Source: Thermosediminibacter litoriperuensis (lineage in GTDB: Bacteria > Bacillota > Thermosediminibacteria > Thermosediminibacterales > Thermosediminibacteraceae). Taken from it: 64,000 bases of DNA. The translations under genes were made by a program, and so were the position numbers. The stretch is taken from the NCBI RefSeq assembly GCF_008124715.1, contig NZ_VNHO01000008.1, positions 1 to 64,000 of the forward strand. The letters are read 5' to 3'. Of this stretch, positions 61,747 through 64,000 are shown in pieces (position 1 is the stretch's first letter; every line of letters begins with the position of its first letter). The notes under the pieces were generated by a model, which was given only the letters and a program-made list of their open reading frames with translations, was not told the DNA's origin and searched no databases.

Positions 61747-61845
61747 ATGGATGAAGAAAAGGTGCTAGAGCTGGCAAGAATATTACTACGGGAGATGCTG
61801 CGCCGGTTCATTACATCCCAATGCCGTATAAATAGAACCGGATGA
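61747..61845 (+). other. Possible 32-codon ORF, helical
   Basis: ATG 61747 behind a weak AAGG site opens 32 codons with the helical pattern E-E-K-V-L-E-L-A-R-I-L-L-R-E-M-L-R-R and a basic tail. It lies just before the coiled-coil gene. It may be a remnant or a small peptide gene. Confidence 0.3.
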
Positions 61846-61867
61846 TAAGCCGTAGGAGGTGAATTTT

Positions 61868-62446
61868 TTGGACGGCATCCAGGGAATACCTGAGGCGTTT
61901 TCGGAGAACAACAGAAAGCTCGAAAACTTTGTTAAACAAATACAGGAAAATTTTACAAATTCAACCAACATATTAAAGGATATCCAGGATAATCTGCGGC
62001 AGATAAAAATCGATGTGGAAAACAGTTTAAAAGAGTTGGAGCTGGAACTATCCCAGAACCAAAGCCTGCTCTCCAAATGGCTGGCCGGCTCAAACACCAA
62101 ATTACAGCAGAAGCAAGTATCCCAGCGAAGGATGGTAATATTGGAGGAATTAAATAATCTTGAAAACGCCATCGAACAGCTTATCAACACCCTCACAAGC
62201 GAAACGGAAACTTTTACATCTTCTTCCCAGCAGCTGACGCTCGTTTTCAGAGACTTAGAAAACCGGTTGAAAAACGGCATGAATAACCAGTATACAGTAG
62301 TATCCCAGTTAGATCTGAATCCAGTACTGTCAGTTCAGCAGACCATCCAACAGGCCATTGATACCCTTAATTCGGCCCAGGCAAATATTGCTCAGAACAG
62401 AATATTTAGCCAGATTAGCAGCTCCCTCGATAACGTGCTGCAATAA
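61868..62446 (+). CDS. Coiled-coil protein with Gln/Asn-rich composition
   Basis: 192 residues, mostly helical heptads, Gln/Asn/Ser/Leu-rich, no Cys, no signal peptide. The last ~35 residues (Q-x-I-Q-Q-A-I-D-x-L-x-x-A-Q ... I-F-x-Q-I) resemble a segment of the next protein (residues ~80-115), so the two are related. TTG 61868 is chosen because AGGAGG lies 8 bases before; GTG 61859 overlaps that site. I do not recognise the family. A structural, spore-related role is possible. Confidence 0.75.
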   Translation: MDGIQGIPEAFSENNRKLENFVKQIQENFTNSTNILKDIQDNLRQIKIDVENSLKELELELSQNQSLLSKWLAGSNTKLQQKQVSQRRMVILEELNNLENAIEQLINTLTSETETFTSSSQQLTLVFRDLENRLKNGMNNQYTVVSQLDLNPVLSVQQTIQQAIDTLNSAQANIAQNRIFSQISSSLDNVLQ

Positions 62447-62519
62447 CCATTTTTTTTTTGTTTAAAACAAATTCCCCCGGGAATATTAAAAAAGAAAATA
62501 AATTCAAAGGGGGATAGTT

Positions 62520-63032
62520 ATGACTCATAAAAAGGATTTGAATGAGTATCTCCAGGAGAAGAAAATAGAGGAGGAAGTCTCCGAAGAAGTATCGCATAGG
62601 TTAGACAGGCCCCAGGCGCAAAACCAGCCCCATGGTCAGCAGCAACAGCAGCAGTTGAGCGGGCAGCAGGCAGCCCAGCAGTTCCAGCAGCTCCTTAACC
62701 AGTTGAAGAATCAGGCTCAAAGCCAGCAGCTGCTGACCGACAACCAGGCAAGTCAGGCTATCCAGCAGGCTATTAATGCTCTTACCCAGGCTCAACAGAG
62801 CATTCAGGCGAACCAGGTTTTCTACCAGATGAACCAGCTGCTCGACCAGTTCAACAGACAGCTCCAGCAGTTGAACCAGCAATTCGTGGCAGCTATGGGT
62901 CACCAGGTCCAGTCCATGCAGACTTTGGCGCAGCAGCCCGGTCAACAGCAGGTGGGACAGATTCAGCAGCAAATCCAGCAGCTGCAGCAACAGCAGCAAC
63001 AGCTTCAGCAGCTCCAGCAGCGGCTACAGTGA
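62520..63032 (+). CDS. Glutamine-rich coiled-coil protein
   Basis: 170 residues, about one third Gln, with runs of up to six. The charged start (residues 1-30) is followed by uninterrupted Gln/Leu/Ala heptad-like sequence. The Q-A-I-Q-Q-A-I-N-A-L-x-Q-A-Q segment repeats the C-terminal motif of the previous protein. GGGGGAT precedes ATG 62520. A terminator follows. Coat or biofilm-type structural proteins have such composition; the function is not known. Confidence 0.8.
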   Translation: MTHKKDLNEYLQEKKIEEEVSEEVSHRLDRPQAQNQPHGQQQQQQLSGQQAAQQFQQLLNQLKNQAQSQQLLTDNQASQAIQQAINALTQAQQSIQANQVFYQMNQLLDQFNRQLQQLNQQFVAAMGHQVQSMQTLAQQPGQQQVGQIQQQIQQLQQQQQQLQQLQQRLQ

Positions 63033-63040
63033 TGATTACG

Positions 63041-63068
63041 AGAGAGGTTGTGCCGCAACCTCTCTTTT
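63041..63068 (+). terminator. Intrinsic terminator
   Basis: AGAGAGGTTG (63041-63050) pairs with CAACCTCTCT (63056-63065), followed by TTT. Confidence 0.88.
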
Positions 63069-63078
63069 GTATTTGCTC

Positions 63079-63106
63079 TTGACATATATTTTCAGTAAAA
63101 TATAAT
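63079..63106 (+). promoter_or_regulatory. Strong sigma-A type promoter before mgtE
   Basis: TTGACA at 63079-63084, 16 bases, TATAAT at 63101-63106, both boxes perfect. Transcription would start near 63113. Confidence 0.8.
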
Positions 63107-63159
63107 TGAAATGCAAGAGTAAATACGACTAAAGCGTGCGAATGATCCTTTTTATTATA

Positions 63160-63189
63160 CCCTTTCGCATTAGGAAGGGATTTTTTTTT
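63160..63189 (+). terminator. Terminator inside the mgtE leader
   Basis: ACCCTTTC (63160-63167) pairs with GGAAGGGT (63174-63181, one wobble), loop GCATTA, then eight more T. It lies between the promoter and mgtE, so it either ends a ~75-base RNA or works as an attenuator. Confidence 0.8.
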
Positions 63190-63193
63190 GAAA

Positions 63194-63300
63194 GGGGGCG
63201 GTAAGATGGACGCCGATCCTAGTAATAAGTGTTCTGGTTTAAAACTTAAAATTTGCCGGGTGGACCATCTTACCGTTTCCGGCGGTAGGATATAACCCCC
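63194..63300 (+). promoter_or_regulatory. Structured RNA element upstream of mgtE
   Basis: CGGTAAGATGG (63199-63209) pairs perfectly with CCATCTTACCG (63265-63275); GGGGG (63194-63198) and CCCCC (63296-63300) can close an outer stem around it. It does not show the conserved segments of the M-box known for mgtE genes. No coding frame fits this stretch. Confidence 0.6.
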
Positions 63301-63322
63301 GGCCTCTTAAGGAGGGAAGGGG

Positions 63323-64000
63323 ATGAAAAATGAAAAGGAAATTGTGCTGTTAAAGCAGTTGATTCTCGCCAGGAAGACCGACGAAATAAAGGATATACTT
63401 TCAAGATTGCATCCCGCCGATATAGCGGAAATTCTTGAAGAGATAAAGGATGAGAATAAAAAGGTCTTTTTCAAGCTGCTCGATTCGGAAAAAGCCACGG
63501 AAGTTTTGGAAGAGCTGGAGCCGGAAGACAGGATACCGTATATCGAAGCCGTACCCGAAGCCCAGGTTGTAAAAATCCTGGAAAACATGTCCGTAGACGA
63601 AATCATCGACCTCCTCCAGGAAATGCCGGACGAAAAGGTCGAGAAAGTGATCGCCAAACTACCGGAGGAATACTACCAAGAGCTGAAATCTCTGATAAAA
63701 TTAGCCGAAGATTCTGCCGGCGGTATCATGACCACCGATTATGTCTACCTCTTTCACGACATAACGGTGGCCGAAGCTATAGAAGTGGTAAGGAAATTCG
63801 GCCGCGAAGCTGAAACCATATATTACCTGTATGTCGTCGACCAGGAGAAACACCTCACCGGCGTACTCTCCCTGCGGGAGCTCATAGCAGCTCCAAGGCA
63901 TAAAAAAATCGGCGAGATAATGCACAAGAAGGTAGTTTCCGTACAGGTGGATGAAGACCAGGAAGAAGTAGCCAAACTCATATCCAAATACTCGCTGCTG
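63323..64000 (+). CDS. mgtE: Magnesium transporter MgtE, 3' end outside window
   Basis: 226 residues are visible, the cytosolic N-terminal part only. The superhelical N domain covers about 1-130 (L-H-P-A-D-I-A-E-I-L, L-L-Q-E-M-P-D-E-K), followed by the start of the CBS pair with S-A-G-G-I-M-T-T near residue 132 and L-T-G-V-L-S-L-R-E-L near residue 178. The domains close the Mg2+ channel when magnesium is high. ATG 63323 follows AAGGAGGGAAGGGG. The membrane part lies beyond the window. Confidence 0.94.
   Translation, partial: MKNEKEIVLLKQLILARKTDEIKDILSRLHPADIAEILEEIKDENKKVFFKLLDSEKATEVLEELEPEDRIPYIEAVPEAQVVKILENMSVDEIIDLLQEMPDEKVEKVIAKLPEEYYQELKSLIKLAEDSAGGIMTTDYVYLFHDITVAEAIEVVRKFGREAETIYYLYVVDQEKHLTGVLSLRELIAAPRHKKIGEIMHKKVVSVQVDEDQEEVAKLISKYSLL

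Noticed and set aside
62601-62999. Leu-rich minus-strand frame of 132 codons
   Set aside because: It is the mirror of Gln (CAG) codons in the Gln-rich gene; CTG repeats give poly-Leu without a start context.
62630-63030. CAG-rich repeats as possible CRISPR or tandem DNA repeat
   Set aside because: No regular unit or spacers; the repetition is amino-acid composition of the Gln-rich protein.
63113-63322. M-box (ykoK) magnesium riboswitch before mgtE
   Set aside because: The conserved M-box segments are not found; only general stem-loops are seen.
1-64000. tRNA, rRNA, CRISPR arrays, replication origin
   Set aside because: No cloverleaf-like tRNA ends, rRNA stretches, spaced repeats or DnaA-box clusters were recognised by eye; a tRNAscan or Infernal run would be needed to exclude short RNAs.

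Overview
The window reads as chromosome of an anaerobic, spore-forming-type Clostridia/Firmicutes acetogen. A complete Wood-Ljungdahl (reductive acetyl-CoA) operon, a second corrinoid methyltransferase system, ferredoxin-dependent 2-oxoacid oxidation, a glycyl T-box, HprK and a sigma-54 activator all point there. The mid-range GC content and thermophile-like protein style fit a Thermosediminibacterales/Thermoanaerobacterales type organism, but that placement is inference.

Layout. (1) 1-8.2 kb: a four-component methyl-transfer module (corrinoid protein, UroD-family methyltransferase, RamA-like corrinoid activator, methyl-THF methyltransferase) with an OFA-like MFS carrier, an amidohydrolase and a folate ECF S-component. 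It is interrupted by a decayed IS256-family transposase. (2) 8.3-27.5 kb: one long co-directional operon, CooF-like ferredoxin, acsA, cooC, fhs, a DUF166-like gene, fchA, folD, metV, metF, lpdA, a second cooC, acsD, acsC, acsE, acsB, gcvH, acsV-like and cooT. It encodes CO2/formate to acetyl-CoA with nickel insertion and corrinoid reactivation. (3) 27.6-38.6 kb: small Cys proteins, FmdB, the MrfA/MrfB DNA-repair pair, DUF2148, T-box-controlled glyS, phosphohexomutase, DUF155, a polyferredoxin-like membrane protein and thiamine diphosphokinase. (4) 38.6-46.4 kb: a sigma-54 activator followed by a well-formed -24/-12 promoter and ptb, amino acid dehydrogenase, buk and a four-subunit 2-oxoacid:ferredoxin oxidoreductase. 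This is a branched-chain amino acid energy pathway. (5) 46.4-47.8 kb: phage-derived HNH nuclease debris on either side of an AT-rich LysM gene. (6) 47.9-64 kb: a MobB-like/Fe-S protein with a radical SAM partner, M29 peptidase, DUF3006 plus secreted MBL protein, hprK, sugar-phosphate isomerase, PHP, aminotransferase, orphan solute-binding protein, murB, a hydantoinase-like plus HDAC-like pair, two related Gln-rich/coiled-coil proteins, and the start of mgtE behind a structured leader.

How it works together. Methyl groups enter either from formate through Fhs/FchA/FolD/MetVF or from an unknown methylated substrate through the 5' module, and meet at methyl-THF. AcsE and the corrinoid Fe-S protein AcsCD carry the methyl group to AcsB, where it joins CO made by AcsA. 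CooC, CooT, CooF-like ferredoxin and the RamA/AcsV-like proteins maintain metal centres. The sigma-54 cluster supplies ATP and reduced ferredoxin from Val/Leu/Ile. No tRNA, rRNA, CRISPR array or replication origin was recognised.
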